NCBI GenBank assembly: GCA_010015655.1
Contig: ML976680.1
Coordinates: forward strand, 557,517 to 621,516
Direction: 5' to 3'
Length of the DNA stretch: 64,000 nucleotides
Source: Bimuria novae-zelandiae CBS 107.79
Lineage: Eukaryota; Ascomycota; Dothideomycetes; Pleosporales; Didymosphaeriaceae
Position numbers and translations under genes: made by a program. This document shows, piece after piece, positions 21,677-34,684 of this stretch. The stretch's first letter is position 1. Each line of letters begins with the position of its first letter. The notes under the pieces were generated by a model, which saw only the letters and a list, made by a program, of their open reading frames with translations, ran no database searches and was not told the origin of the DNA.

Positions 21677-22841
21677 CTGGGTAACGCCCGTATCTAATGG
21701 GCGAAGAATGTGGGGCGGTCTTTCCTACGGACGTATGCACACCAAATACGTACGTCAGCGGTCAGCAAATAAGACTGCCTGTTAGTGTTTTTGAGCGGTT
21801 TGTAGTATCTATGAGAGTGTTTTGCAACAAGAGCATTCGTAGGGGAGCTTTCTCATCCGAAGTAGGAGTTATGTAGCGTCCTCGAAACAGCCCCCAAGAC
21901 CAGGCATCTAGTGCAGGCGAAGCCGCGGAATCCGTTATGACGGTGTTCCCGGATCCATGCCAGGGTTCTACAACGCCTTCTGCTCGTAGAACATGTCTGC
22001 GTATGGGGGGACGATATCCGATGCTCCTCATGACTCTGGCGACGGCTGGTATTCTAAATTTAACCCCTTCAGCACCCCTTGTCACCTATCCATCTAGCGT
22101 CATAGCGCCCAAATTTCCCAGGGAAGGAGATACCGGGAGCTGTGGATCCCAGAGCGTTACTCAAAGGCGTGCAGTCATCAGACTCTACACGAACTGAACT
22201 GGGTTATCTATGCAGGTAAGTCGGTTACACTTTGTCAGCCGCCCTTTGTTCTACTTTCCATCGACTGATGCAGTAATACATTTGTGGGCGCTTGCTCACG
22301 CGCATAGTCCGCTCGCAGTGGTCCTGTAAGAGACCACGTACGTTGATGCATAGTAGACTCCTTCGACAAAGATGCGACATGGGACAGCGAGTGCCAAAAC
22401 ATCGGCGGCTTGACTACCCGTCTACAACTCCCTGGCCCGCAATCCCGCGACACAAATCCTTCTCCACAAGAGGCCTAGAGTACGTTTTTCTTAGACTTTC
22501 GTTCTCCTGGTCTGTGTAGGACCGTTTATGGGGGCCGCTAAATCAGGTGACTTCGCGGACCATACCCAGAAGGTATATTATATTCCAGTAATGGCTAGCC
22601 CGTCCATCCGCTTTGGAGCAGCTATTCACCGATAACTCTCCTTTCTGATAGCAGCATCGCGGGAAGAGTACATAGAGTGCACAAACTGACGCACACGGCA
22701 TGGACTCGCGTACAAGGCCTCCACTTTGCGCGTCCTGGGCCCTCATCTCAAAGTAAAATTGCAGAAGAAGTTCCGCTCCGAGCTCGGCTCCGAGGAACCA
22801 CAATCCGCCCCCAAACACTCCACAGAGGCTATCCATCTACA
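21677..22841. other. 1.2-kb intergenic region before the AT-rich block
   Basis: It holds the promoter of the Zn2Cys6 gene. No frame has protein support. Composition is ordinary up to the transposon border at 22842. Confidence 0.45.
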
Positions 22842-23429
22842 TAAGCCGACGCACCTAAATGTCACCCCTAAATGTTGATTAGCCCCATTAACCTAATTAC
22901 CTATATAACACCACCTTTTCTATTAATAACGCTTAATTAATATAGGAATTATAAAGTAGCAATATAAGCTATTATTATAAATTTTAATTTTAGTATTTTT
23001 TTGTTAGCGCATAGCTATATAAGCCTATAATATTATGTAATTTATGCTATTTACACGCGTTAATACACGCGCGCTGTACTACGCTACTTACTAATATTTA
23101 TAATAATAATTATTAAATTAAATAGATTTCTTTACTAACTAAATTATTAATTAAAATATATAAAAATATCCCCTATTACACGCACACGCTTAAGAAATAA
23201 TAATTTAAATTTTATACTTTAATAGTAATACTTAGCCTTTTAGTAAGTAATAAACATAGGACTTTATTATATAAAACCTATACGTTAATTTAATTATTAG
23301 TAAAAAGCTTAAGGCTCTATAGGCTAAAACTACTATTTTTAAATAAATATACGCGTTTTTTAAGCTATTTAAAGCTATTTAAATATGCCTTAATATACGC
23401 GTTAAGGATATATAGAATATAAATAAGAC

Positions 23430-23806
23430 TAGAATAGCTCTAGGTGTATATACTAACTCTAGGGTACTCGTATTAAGCTCTAAGAAAAAGGCTTACATAA
23501 GATTACTAAAGAATTATAAGTAGGTCTTAATAATTAATTATATTTATATAATAGGGCGGAAACTATGCTGCGCTATTATTTTTAAAAATTAAAACTTATA
23601 AATATTATAGTTTTTAGTAGAATTAGTACTTGATTAGTTATATATAACCTTTAAAAATAAATAGATATTAAAAAATATAAATACTAAGTAGCTATAATAT
23701 ATTTATATTTTAAAAATAGTGCTTAATACTTAGTAATATTAACTTTTTTTACTTAATAAATATACTAATTATATTAATATTAAGTTTATATAGCTTTATA
23801 ACATTA
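23430..23806 (+). pseudogene. Fot1/pogo transposase relic of the outer element
   Basis: With stops ignored, the frame reads like the catalytic part of Fot1/pogo transposases (GVYTNSRVLVLSSKKKAYIR, then GRKLCCAIIFK). Many Trp, Gln and Gly codons have become stops or Lys/Arg/Ser through G-to-A changes. The solo LTR at 23812 interrupts the frame. Confidence 0.65.
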
Positions 23807-23811
23807 ATAAG

Positions 23812-24210
23812 TGTCACGAGAGCAACGAGTATGAGTGTCTTAGCCCACGACAAGCTAGATCGATATTACTACGTTCGATATCTACGTGTAGGTACAAGAC
23901 GTTGGATAAGGAGAAAAGGTCTTCTCCTCCTATCTAGCGTGGATCTATCTATCTCGCTTAGTCTAGGTACTAATACCTATATGGCTAGCGTCGTGCCTAA
24001 CCAATTAGAAGTAAGCTTCGGGGTCTGGGCCATCGGACCTTCGAGGCCTAGGCTATCGAACCTTCGGGCTTGGGCCATCGGACCTTCGGGCCTAGGCTAT
24101 CGGACCTTTGGTTCCCAAAGTATAAGTTTGGAGGCAGAAGTCTATGTACCAACGTACTATTGTCAATAGTACGTCTAGGCTGTCAGGTTGCCTAGGAGGT
24201 TACCGTGACA
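23812..24210 (+). mobile_element. solo LTR (399 bp), TSD ATAAG
   Basis: It begins TGTCACG and ends CGTGACA, with ATAAG directly on both sides (23807-23811, 24211-24215). It is much more GC-rich than its RIP-mutated surroundings, so it is younger or escaped RIP. It holds about four half-units of a GGACCTTCGGGC-type repeat (24026-24112, period 45) and an 11-bp hairpin at 24152-24174. Strand is arbitrary. The coding family is unknown. Confidence 0.82.
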
Positions 24211-24629
24211 ATAAGATAGAGCTTTTATTTTTACTTTTATATTTAATACACCTCCTATAGTATCTTAATCTCTCCAAATTCTCTATTATTAAGTTAAAGT
24301 ATTAAAATTAAATACGTAATTTATTAAGCCTTAATAACGCTATACTAATTCAAAAAAATTAATTTATTAAATACTATTACCTAGCACGAGAGAAAAGCTT
24401 ATTAAAAAGAATAATATAAGTAAATTAGTAAGTAGTAAATCCTATATTATGTAACTTTAATTAAGTAATTTAGTTGTTATAAATACTTTATTGCCTAATA
24501 ATACTAAAATAACCTAATTAATTAATTAATTTAATAGATCTAATACTTAGCACGCTATAGAAACTTTAAAATATTTATATTACTTAGTAAGTTTTATTAT
24601 AATTAAAAAACTTATCGCGATCTACCTAT

Positions 24630-25161
24630 TGTTACAAGTGCTCTACGTACCTAAGCCTGGTCTAGGTTAGGGGAGGGTAGGTTAAGGGTGGAGTGTCTTG
24701 CAGATATTTAGTAGTTGAAAGCTAGAGATAGCCACGAGGTGGTTTTTTAAAATAATTTAATTTTATAATAAATATAGAATAACTAACTAAGAGATTTACT
24801 AATCTGCTATAAGAGATATACTCGTAGTATATTAAGTTAATTACGAAGAGTAGGAAAAGTATAAAGAAATTATTAGACTATATACTATCTATCTTAGTCC
24901 TTACTATTATTTAAATTACTATTATAGTTTTACTAAGCTATTATAGTCCCTAAGACTTTTATAGTCCTTAGGACTTCTATAGTCCCTTAGACTTTCGTAG
25001 TCCCTTACACTTCTCGCTTATGCAGGACTATATTATATAATTACTAATTTAAGCTACCTCGCGTCTTTATATATTCCTATAACCTAGTTATTTTACTAAT
25101 AATTACTTTTTTAGCGTAATTATCTAGTCTCCTTATTTTTATAAGGTTTATAATTATAATA
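24630..25161 (-). repeat. LTR of gypsy-1 (3' LTR in element orientation)
   Basis: It includes four 17-18-bp tandem copies of an AGTCCCTTAGACTT-like unit at about 24943-25015. It is heavily AT-mutated: its outer end reads ATTATAATA where the partner reads TTGTAACA. Confidence 0.88.
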
Positions 25162-25172
25162 CTATCCCCCTT
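25162..25172 (-). other. polypurine tract of gypsy-1
   Basis: Minus-strand AAGGGGGATAG abuts the LTR, as expected for the plus-strand primer site of an LTR element. This fixes the element's orientation. Confidence 0.75.
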
Positions 25173-26724
25173 ATTAAAGTTATTATCCTAATATTTTACT
25201 TTTTTACTTTATTATATTATTAACGTATAATTATTAGTTTATATAAAGGTGCGCGTCCTTACGTCTTAAGATAAGTTATAGCCTCTTTTTAATTTTCCTT
25301 ACTTTACTAACTATGCTAAAAGCTTCTTGCTTATTTATTATAACTTATCGTGCCTGTGCGGAGAAGGTGGAATCTTAAAGTCTAGAAATAATATCTAGTT
25401 ATAAGCGCTATTAGAAAATAAAGTTACGTTACTTCGTGGATACTGCTTCTAGGGAGTGTGCTAGCTATATTTCTGCCCACACTCCGTGTAGCCTGTAGGT
25501 TCCTAAGAAAGATTAGGAGCGTGTTTAGAGGGAGAAGCGTAAGAAGCGTCTAGAGCTCCTTTACACAAAAGAGGTAACTACTTACCTTAAGCGTAAGCTA
25601 GCTAAAGTAGAGGGAAAAAAGTATAACTATACGTAACATAATTATCGTGTTGCTAATATAATAGAAGCTTTAAAGAAGGAGGATCTAAAAGGTATAATTA
25701 CTATTAATAATTATAAACTATTATAACTTGCATCTTTAGGGGCTAACTTAAGCTAGTTATAAGCTAAGTCTTTTTTATTTAATTTTAATCCTTTTTTATC
25801 CTTTAATTTTTCTTCCTTTTTAGATTTACTATTTAGCCTTAGCGGAACTAGTCTTTCCTTATCTTAAAGTAAAAGTTCCTTTATACCTTTTTATAGTTCG
25901 TAAGGTTCTCTTTTAGTTTTTAGGTATTATATTATTTAGGCTATTCCTTTTATTTTACTAAGTATTTTTACTAACCCTAAACTATCCTTAAGTTCTTAAT
26001 TTCTTTAACCTTATACTTATTATCTTCTAAATTTAACTAAGTTTTAATTAGAGTATTTAGTAGTGCTAGTTCTAATAATAATTTATAAAACATTAAGTGT
26101 ATCCTTATACTTGTTAGTAAAAGTAGTTTAGTTATAATAGGTCCTTTAGTTTCTTATACTTTAAAAGAGCTTACTTAGAGGTAATTTAGTTTTTTACTAG
26201 ATTATTTTATCCTTAGATTTTTTTATAATAGGAAAACTTTATCCCCCTTTTTAAAGGTTAGTCTTTTAATCCTTTACTTATTTACGTTCCTAAATACTAT
26301 AAAAGCTTTTTAGGTAATTTTTTCTCTTAGGACTTTATAAAGTTCCTTTATCTTTTAAGCCTTATCTTAGACTTTTATAAAAATACTTTCTATATCTCGT
26401 GGATCTTAATAAGTAATTAACTTATATTTATAATTAGCGTAGTGTGGGGGATACTACGTTATTCTTAACCTTATGCTATTATATGCTAACTAGGCCATTA
26501 GTAGTAATTCTACCTAATTATCCTATTATTTATTACCGTATAATTATAGGTACTATTCTAGGGTTTAATTTATACATTCCGTTTATCTATTAGTTTAAGG
26601 ATAAAAACTTGTTAAAAGCTTCTTATTAACGCCTAGGGCTAGTATAAATATATCTTAGTATTTTAACGTAAAGAGCTTATTTCTATTAGTAATAATTCTT
26701 TTAGTAGTTTGTATTTTATAAATA

Positions 26725-26835
26725 CTATATTATCTACTTTGTAGGCTAGTTCCTCTGCCGTTATAGATTCTTTTATGGGTCTAAACTTAGCTATATTAGT
26801 TAAGCGGTCTACTATTACTATAATAGTATTACATA
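26725..26835 (-). pseudogene. integrase core relic of gypsy-1
   Basis: The minus-strand frame reads IIVIVDRLTNIAKFRPIKES followed by TAEELAYKVDNIV, the first catalytic Asp region of Ty3/gypsy integrases. Confidence 0.75.
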
Positions 26836-28083
26836 TTTATTTTATTCCTGGCTATAGCGATCTCGGGAGCTTTACTATAAAGTTTATTATTATACTTTAC
26901 TATAGTTGTTTAGCTACTTTTAGTAGTTATAATAGTTTATAAGGCTTATATCTTTTTACCTTATTTTTATAGCATGCTAAATAGTTACTTATAACCTTAG
27001 TTACTACCTACTTAAGTTTAGGAATAGTATATTTGTTTGCAATTTAACGCGTTATTTTTTTAAGGCCTAGGTGTCCTTATTCTCTAAGCTCGTGTAGTCT
27101 TTAAATTAGGGTTTCTTTATACCCTAGTCTTATAATAAGTCTATTTTAATAATCTTATTATATTTAGTTAATCCTATTCTGGAACAGGTCGTATTCCTCT
27201 TGTTATTTTATAGTAAGTTAACTATAGTCCTAGAAGTCGTATACTTCTAATCTAGTGTAATGCAGACTAGCAGCACGGATCTTAATTATTAGTTAATTAT
27301 ACTTAATAGTTTTATTATTTCTTGCCTCTAATACTGTATTATGTAGTTCTAGTTTATTCTTAGTAAGGTCTAATTTTCTACCTAATACGTCCGCTGCACT
27401 ATTAAGCGTTTTTAGTTAATAGTATATAGTAAAATTAAAGTTTGCTAAGAACTTAGCCTATTATACTTGTCTTTAGTTAAGCTTCTTAGTTGTTATAAAG
27501 CTGGTAAGGTTTTAGTAGTTAGTTTATACCTCTATTTTAAAGCGTGCTTTAGTAAGTTACGCTTCTTATTATTTAAAGGCGTTTACTATCCTAAGTAGTT
27601 CCTTATTATAAACGTTATAATTAAGTTCTACTCCTAAGACCTTTCTTAAATAGAAAAATACTAGTCTCTATTTCTTATCTTTGTATTATTATAAAAGTAT
27701 TACTCCTAGTACGTAGTCTAATACGTCTATTTTTATCCTTATAGGTCTTCTTAGATCGTGTATCTGTAATAGTAGTACTTATAAGAAAAGTATTTTTAAC
27801 TTTTAAAAGCTTCTCTAGCTTCTTTCGTAAAGCCTATTTATTTATCTTTTTTTATAAGTTCTATTATTAGTGTTATAGTTTTAGAGTAGTTCTTAATGAA
27901 CTTCTAGTAGAAGTTAGTAAACCCTAGAAAGGACTAAATATTTTTTACTAACTTAGGTTTTAATTATTCTTATATAGTAGTAATCTTCTTAGGGTCTATG
28001 GCTACACCTTTCCGTAAGATGATAAATCCTAGGTACTTTATCTTAGTAACGTGGAATTTGCATTTTTCTAGATAAAAGAGTAA

Positions 28084-28266
28084 TTAATACTTTTTTATTT
28101 TTATAAGTACTTTCTTTATATGTTCCTTGTGCTCCCTAAGCGTTTTAGTAAAATAAATAAGTACGTCGTTAAGGTAGGCTATACAGAATATATCTAGGTA
28201 TTTATATAATACCTTATTAATTAGCGTCTGAAATGTCGTAGGCGCGTTTATTAGTTTAAAGGGCAT
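28084..28266 (-). pseudogene. reverse transcriptase relic of gypsy-1
   Basis: The fragment MPFKLINAPTTFQTLINKVL..AYLNDVLIYF is the RT palm region. The catalytic YLDD-type motif reads YLND, and MPFGL reads MPFKL. Both are G-to-A changes expected from RIP and would abolish activity. Confidence 0.85.
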
Positions 28267-31200
28267 TACTTAGTACTTATATAGGCTATATTAGGTCCTA
28301 AACGTAGTCTTTTACTTATGTCCCTTAGCTATTTATATATAGTAATATCTATTACGTATATTAAATTTCGTAAACTATTTAGCTCCTTAGAGTCTATCTA
28401 TTAGCGCTGTAATTAAGGGTAGTAGGTACTAATTCTTAATCGTAGCTTTATTTAGCTATTTATAATTTATATAAAGTTGCAGCTTGCCATTCTTCTTAGG
28501 TACCTAAAGTATAGGAAAAGCCGCCGGGCTTTAACTTTCTTAAATATACTATTTCGCTAGGTTCTTTCTTAAGTAGTCCTATACTTCTTTTTCCTAGTTT
28601 ATAAATATTAGTTATAGTTATTCTAGGCGTAGTTTCGTATCCTTTACTAAAGGTATTTTATAATTTTATTTTTAGTGTTCTAGTAGTTCTTCCCCTTTAA
28701 TTTATTTAAAGAGTTTCGTATATTCTTAATATTCTAGTAAAATAGTAGTAGCTTTTACCTCTTTTCTTAGGCCTAAGTATTGTACCTATATTAGCCTTAC
28801 CTAGTCTAGATTTTTTTCTATAACTTTTATAATTTTAGTAGCTAAAAGTTATATAGCTTGTCCTTTCACCCGTCCTACTAGGGTATTTAGGATTAATAAT
28901 TATATTTTTTATAATTTACGTACTCTAGTAACCTTTAGTATAAGTTTTTAGCTAAGTAGTATCTTCTTCTACTAGTTAATAATAGGGTTGTATTTTAGAA
29001 GCTAATTATAGCTAATAATTACTTTTATGCTTCTAAGATCTATAATTATAAAACTATATTAGCTCTAGAATCTGACTAGGCTAATAGGTAATAGCGTTAT
29101 TTTGAGGCATAACTAGCCTTTGCTATATCCTTAGGATAACGTCCTATTTACTATTTCTACCTATACTAGTGTTTCCTTATTTTAGTATAGCAGGTTATGT
29201 TTTTTTACTATCTTTAGGGAAATTAGATATCTAGTCGCTCTAGGGTCTATTAGCGCTATTACTTAGTAACTACTAATTATAACTTCTTTAGTTAGTTATA
29301 GGTTACTTATGCCTATTTCTGTCTTTTTTGCCTTTATGGTCGCGTCTTTATTAGTAAGGTCCTTTGTCTAGTAGTGCTCTAGTTTTCTAACTTGTTATTA
29401 GCTTGCTTAGCAGCGTCTTAAGAAGTTTTTACTTCTTTAACCTAGGTTCGTGTGGCTTTCTTTATCTCTAGGTTAGTTTTAGTCTTCTTCTATTACTTTT
29501 AATAAAGTAATTTATAGGTGCTTTTAGTATTCTTAATTTATTAGACCTCCTCCTTCTTTTAGGGTTCTTTATGTCTTCTGTATCCTGCAACTAGACATTT
29601 CTAGGATTTAAAGTTTTTATATAATAGTGTTATTTCTAATACTACTATTTATTCCTTTTAATATAGGTGTGCCAGGCAATCCTTATTATAGTCTATTTAT
29701 CTAATTTATTATAGGTGCTTAGGGTTTATGCCCTCTATCTATTAGTTTCCTGCAGTTATTACTAATCCTATATTTATGCCTTTAGGGTACTAATCTATAG
29801 CTTCTTTATGTGCTTTGTGCATTTAGCACTTATTATTAAAATACTTCTACTATCTTAATTCTTTATAGGGTTATGTCTATTTATTAGGGAAATATTTATA
29901 GCATTTTATTATTAATTTATAATTATTAATAAACTTGTAATTAGGGTCTTTTAGTAATATTACTACTAGCTCCCTTTTTATCTCTTGCTGTTAATAGTCC
30001 TTTTTATTATAAAGAAACTAGGCTACCTGCTTATATTATTCCTAAATTCTAATCTACTATTCTAGTATCAGCACATTTCCTTAGTATTTAGTAGTAATTT
30101 TATAGGTTAAAGTAGCCTTTAGCCCCTTAAGCTTAATTTTTTACGTATAGTCCTTAGGTGTATGCCTTTAACTATTATATACCTAGTAGTTTCCTTCTGC
30201 TATTTAGAGAAAGACCTTATACTCTTATACTATCCTCTATTCTGTTTCTTATAGTGTCTCTAGAGCTTTAAGTTTTATATTAGAGACGTTATCTTTATTT
30301 ATCCTTAGTAGCGTAGGTGTTAGTGCCTATAATATAGCTATTATTACTTAAATAATTTGCGCTTTCTTGCTTTGCCTATTATTATTCTTTAGATAATCTC
30401 TTTAAAAATAATTTTATTCTTTATATCCTAAGCATGCTTCCTCCTTAAAGCATTATTTTTATTCTTAGTTAGATAGTCTATCTTTATAGCCCTTTTGCTA
30501 CTTCCTGGGTTTCTGTTCTTAAGCTTTATTAGCTATTATAATATCTTTATTATAGTCTTTTTATAGTCTCTAGCTCCTTTTAATATTAGGTTAGATATAA
30601 TTGCCTTCTCGCTTTTCTAATTATTATTTATATAGCTAGTTATTAATTTATATAGCTAGTTTTACGAGTTTCTCTAGGTTATCTACTTATTTATAGTAGG
30701 TAAGCTTATCCTTAATACTTTCCTTTAGTTTAATATAGTAAGCTATCTAAAGTGGGGCGTTGTCTTAATTAATCTTAGCTTAAAGGCGTCTAAACTTAGC
30801 TATATACGTACTAGCTAATCTTATTTACTTAAGCCTTTATATTTTATATTAGGCTTGTTTTTCCTTGTCGACTTCTTTAAACATAATCTAGATTTATTCC
30901 TTAAAGAATACCTAGTCCTTAAACACCTTCTTAGTTTTATTACTATATTCCGCGATGTTATCTTCGTTCTTTAGGTAATTTTTAGTAAGGGGTTATAGCT
31001 ATTTAGCTATTTTACTTTTTATATACATGCCTACTTCTAGGATTTTTGCCTACTTTATTCTAAAGATATCCTTATTATATTAGTAGTATAGTTCTATATT
31101 TATAAGGAAAGCTTTAAGTCCTTTTCTTTTACCTTTATAATTTTTTAGAAGTTTAAAGGATATCCTTCCTGTAGTTATAGTAGTTAGAATGTAATTTATT

Positions 31201-31363
31201 AGTTTAGCTAATTACTCCTTAAGCTACCATATTTTATTAGCCTAGTTAGCTAATACTATTATAGTGTTTATAGTTAGTCTAAAAGCTATGCTTCTTATTA
31301 AGACTCTTACTATTATAGCTACCGTGGCTATTTTCGTTATTTTAAACCTTTAGGTAGTTAAAG

Positions 31364-31878
31364 TGTTACAAGTGCTCTACGTACCTAAGCCTAGTCTAGG
31401 TTAGGGGAGGATAGGTTAAGGGTGGAGTATCTTATAGATATTTAGTAGTTAAAAGCTAAAAATAGCTACGAGGTAGTTTTCTAAAATAATCTAATTTTAT
31501 AATAAACTATAGAATAACTAACTAAGAGATTTACTAATCTGCTATAAGAAATATACTTATAGTATATTAAGTTAACTATAAGGAGTAGGAGAAGTATAGA
31601 GAAATTATTAAACTATATACTATTTATCCTAGTCCTTGCTATTATTTAAATTGCTATTATAGTCCTGCTAAGCTATTATAGTCCCTAGGACTTTTGTAGT
31701 CCCTTAGACTTTTATAGTCCCTTAGACTTCTCGCTTATGCGGGACTATATTACGTAACTACTAATCTAAGCTACCCTGCGTCTTCGTGTGTTCCTGCGAC
31801 CTAGTTATTTCGCTAATAATTACTTCCTTAGCGTAATTGTCTGGTCTCCTTGTTCCTGTGGGGTTCGTGATTGTAACA
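31364..31878 (-). repeat. LTR of gypsy-1 (5' LTR in element orientation)
   Basis: Partner of 24630-25161. Its outer about 130 bp (31750-31878) keep normal GC content, while its inner part is AT-drifted. The AGTCCCTTAGACTT tandem repeat is at about 31676-31731. Confidence 0.88.
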
Positions 31879-32329
31879 CCTATATATTATTATTAAAAGT
31901 AAGTAAAACTATTATAATAACTAATACTTGCATGGCTACACAAGAGATAAAGATATTATAATTAAATTATTAATTATTAATTTTCACTTTTATATAAAAA
32001 AGAAAGTGTAGATAAGTTAATTAAACCTAAAAGTTTATAGATATTAAAGCTATTGAGGCTAACGTACCTCACGGGTGAGCTAATTATACAGGCGAGCTAA
32101 TTACTCTACTAAGACCCCACTAAAACGTACTATTAATAATACTACAACGCGATGTATTAACTACCTTATTAGCTACTATAATTAAAAGAGGTTTATATAT
32201 AGCCTACGCTTTAGGCAATTAAATAAAATATAACTCTAAGTTAGCAATGCGCTATAGCTATCTACAACGTCTTTAAAAGTATACTTAACACGCGACACCC
32301 TAGAATTACTTTTTAATATAATTATATGC

Positions 32330-33240
32330 CTAATTCTATAAAACTACTAAAGATAAAAGAGTAAGTAATTATTTAGTATATACTTAAGTACGCGAGGATT
32401 TCTGCCCTAACTTATTACTATAAAAAATATAACTAAATTTTTACTAGCTAAGTATTACTACAATATTATTAGTTAAAACTAGGCTATAACTTTTATAAAG
32501 CGCTAGCTAGAGCTCTAAGTTAAGTTTAATTAAAAGCATAACTATAAAAGAGCCTTCTATAAGGATCTTAAGGTTATATAAGGCTAGTTCTAGCTTATAA
32601 AAAAATACTAAAGCCAAGTATAGTATCCTAGATAAAGGTATCTATAACTTTAATAAGATTAGTTTTATAATAGGCATAATATTAATAGAAGTAGTTATTA
32701 TAGGCTTTAAGTATTAAGGTAGGCGAAAAAGTGTGTAGTAAGGTAACTAAAAGTAGAATTTAGTTATCTAGGGCGTTAATATAATAGGCTAGGTAATTCT
32801 ACCCTTTACTATCTTTTAGGACAAGCACTACCTCTCTATTTAGTACTAAAAGAAGGATCTACCTCGCAACTAGGTTTTTAAAGTCTCTAAAAATAGCTAA
32901 ATAATAAATAAGCTTAGTCTACAATAGCTAAAGCACTTTAACGCGTATATAAAAAGGTATACTATTAGTAGCTATTACCTACTTATTATTAATAGCTACG
33001 AAAGCTATAACTCGCTTAAATTTTAGTAATGCTATAAATATAGTAAGAATATTACCTTTTATATGCCTCTATATTTATCGTACCTCCTATAGCTACTAGA
33101 TATAGGGTGTTTCTTGCTATTAAAGAAGGCGTATAGGCGCTAAGCTAAGAATCTAATACATAACTATATTATATATATTACTAAAATTAAGTTCTTATCT
33201 TGCTTTATTACTACTTTTAAAGCTATAATAACTTAAAGTA
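32330..33240 (+). pseudogene. Fot1/pogo (DDE_1) transposase relic
   Basis: With stops ignored, the frame follows the CENP-B-like HTH region and then the DDE domain: KAKYGILDKDIYNFNKISF at about 32613-32660, followed by LKHFNAYIKRYT and LYLSYLL. Asp-to-Asn, Gly-to-Arg/Lys and Trp/Gln-to-stop changes dominate, as RIP predicts. The basic, zinc-knuckle-like C-terminus resumes at about 34690-35200 beyond the nested element. Confidence 0.78.
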
Positions 33241-33354
33241 ATATTTAAAAAGGCTTTTAAGGCGCTAGCCTTATTCCCTTTAACCTAAAAATAATAATAT
33301 TAAAGCTTAACGTTTATCTACGTACGTCTTTACCTTATACTATACGCAATAGTA

Positions 33355-34684
33355 CAGTACTAGGACTAAAGTTTCGTTTCGCTAAGGGCTAAGGCCTGAT
33401 TAAGAAGGTGGTCCGCACCCCTTAACTAACCCCTCTATATATTAATTTATATATAAAATTAAGCCTTTTTAGTATTAAATAGGGTAAATTAATTTTAATA
33501 TTTTATCTAATAACCTCGCGTAGCCTATATAGCTTGTATTTTATGTAGCATACTTAAAATTAGCTTATAAATTAGCTAAGTAGGGATTTTAAGCTAGCTC
33601 TTTTTTAAGATTTTATAAAACTTATTTTATTTCTCTTTAGAGGTACCCTTGCCTATTAAATAAGGGTAGTCCTTTTATAGTTACCTCTTAAGGGCCTACT
33701 AAAAGTGCTTAATAAGGTTAAGGTCTAGAAAATAGGCCAGAAAATTAAAAGTCTAGATTTTATAAGCTATAAAGAAATTAGTAGCCTTTTTTATTATATA
33801 TATACGCGCGTTATCCTGCATAAAGCACTCTCTAGGTTAATATTAAGAAAGGAGGCCCTTTTTAAGAGCCTTAATATAGCTTAAGGCTAAGTACCCTCCT
33901 CTTAGTGCGTTAGGGTCCCTCTCTATAATAATTAAGGATAATCTCTAAGTACGCCCTTTTAAATTAATTTATATACTCGCCTACACTATTTGCGCGGGCA
34001 AGTAACCTATATAGGCCTTAGTAATTATGCTAGGTTTCTACTTCTCCTATAGATAGTAAAATACTTACTTAGTATTTTGCCCTTTTACCTTCTCTACTAA
34101 GTACTTATTTAAGAACCTAAGTATAGTGCGCTACTAATTAAAGTATTTATACGCGCGCGCCTACTATAGGCGCTTACACGCTATTAATTTATTAATTTTT
34201 AAGTATTTTTTTATACTAAAGTTTATAATACCTACTTTTTTTAACGCCCAGTAGGCAGTCTTATAGCAAATAGTCTTACTTAAAGAGGCCTCTTTGATAA
34301 GCTCCCTGTACTGTATTTTGGCACTTTTCCGGGCCTGCCGCCAGAGGGAGCGCTCCTCCCTGCGCGTAAGTGTAGGTGGCCTGCCTGATCGGGCGCGAGA
34401 GGCGTTGCTGCCGGTTTGCTAGTATCTCTTAAGGGTGTCGTGTACACATTTTGATGTGCAGGAAAACTCCTCCACGAGCTCCGCTGGCGACGCCCTAGCT
34501 TTTGCTTTTAACACGATGGATTAGCGCACCTTAATTAAAAGCTCTCCTTTGCGGCGACGATTTGCGCTTATTTCTGTACCAAAAGCTCTTATATTGGCTA
34601 AGTTATAGGTGGTTGAGTATTTGGTGTTGATACGCGCGGCATTTTGTTGTGGGCTTGGCGAACCAAACTTTAGTCCAATGACTG
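33355..34684 (-). mobile_element. Tc1/mariner element (1,330 bp) nested in the second pogo element
   Basis: Ends begin CAGTACTAGGACTAAAG on the left and, as reverse complement, CAGTCATTGGACTAAAG on the right, with about 30 bp similar. TA lies on both sides (33353-33354, 34685-34686). The length is typical for Tc1-like elements. The right half is less AT-drifted than the left. Confidence 0.88.
34250..34670 (-). pseudogene. Tc1/mariner transposase N-terminal relic
   Basis: The minus-strand frame includes GELLIKVR, ASPAELVEEFSCT, the linker SGRPPTLTRREERSLWRQAR and YRELIKEASLSK, which together form the double HTH DNA-binding region of Tc1-like transposases. It is interrupted by several stops. 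Confidence 0.78.

Larger units (their letters stand above)
24630..31878 (-). mobile_element. Ty3/gypsy LTR retrotransposon 1 (7.25 kb, RIP-degraded), TSD CCTAT
   Basis: Two LTRs (24630-25161 and 31364-31878) begin TGTTACAAGTGC; the right copy ends TGTAACA. CCTAT lies immediately outside both (24625-24629, 31879-31883). Coding is on the minus strand: gag-like region towards 31 kb, RT at 28.08-28.27 kb, integrase near 26.73-26.83 kb, and a polypurine tract next to the left LTR. The RT-then-integrase order in pol is that of Ty3/gypsy (Metaviridae). Stops and TpA-rich drift throughout indicate RIP, so it is not functional. Confidence 0.9.

Noticed and set aside
23831..24169. 112-codon frame in the GC-richer island of the first AT-rich block
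   Set aside because: It lies wholly inside a solo LTR with clear TG/CA ends and a 5-bp duplication.
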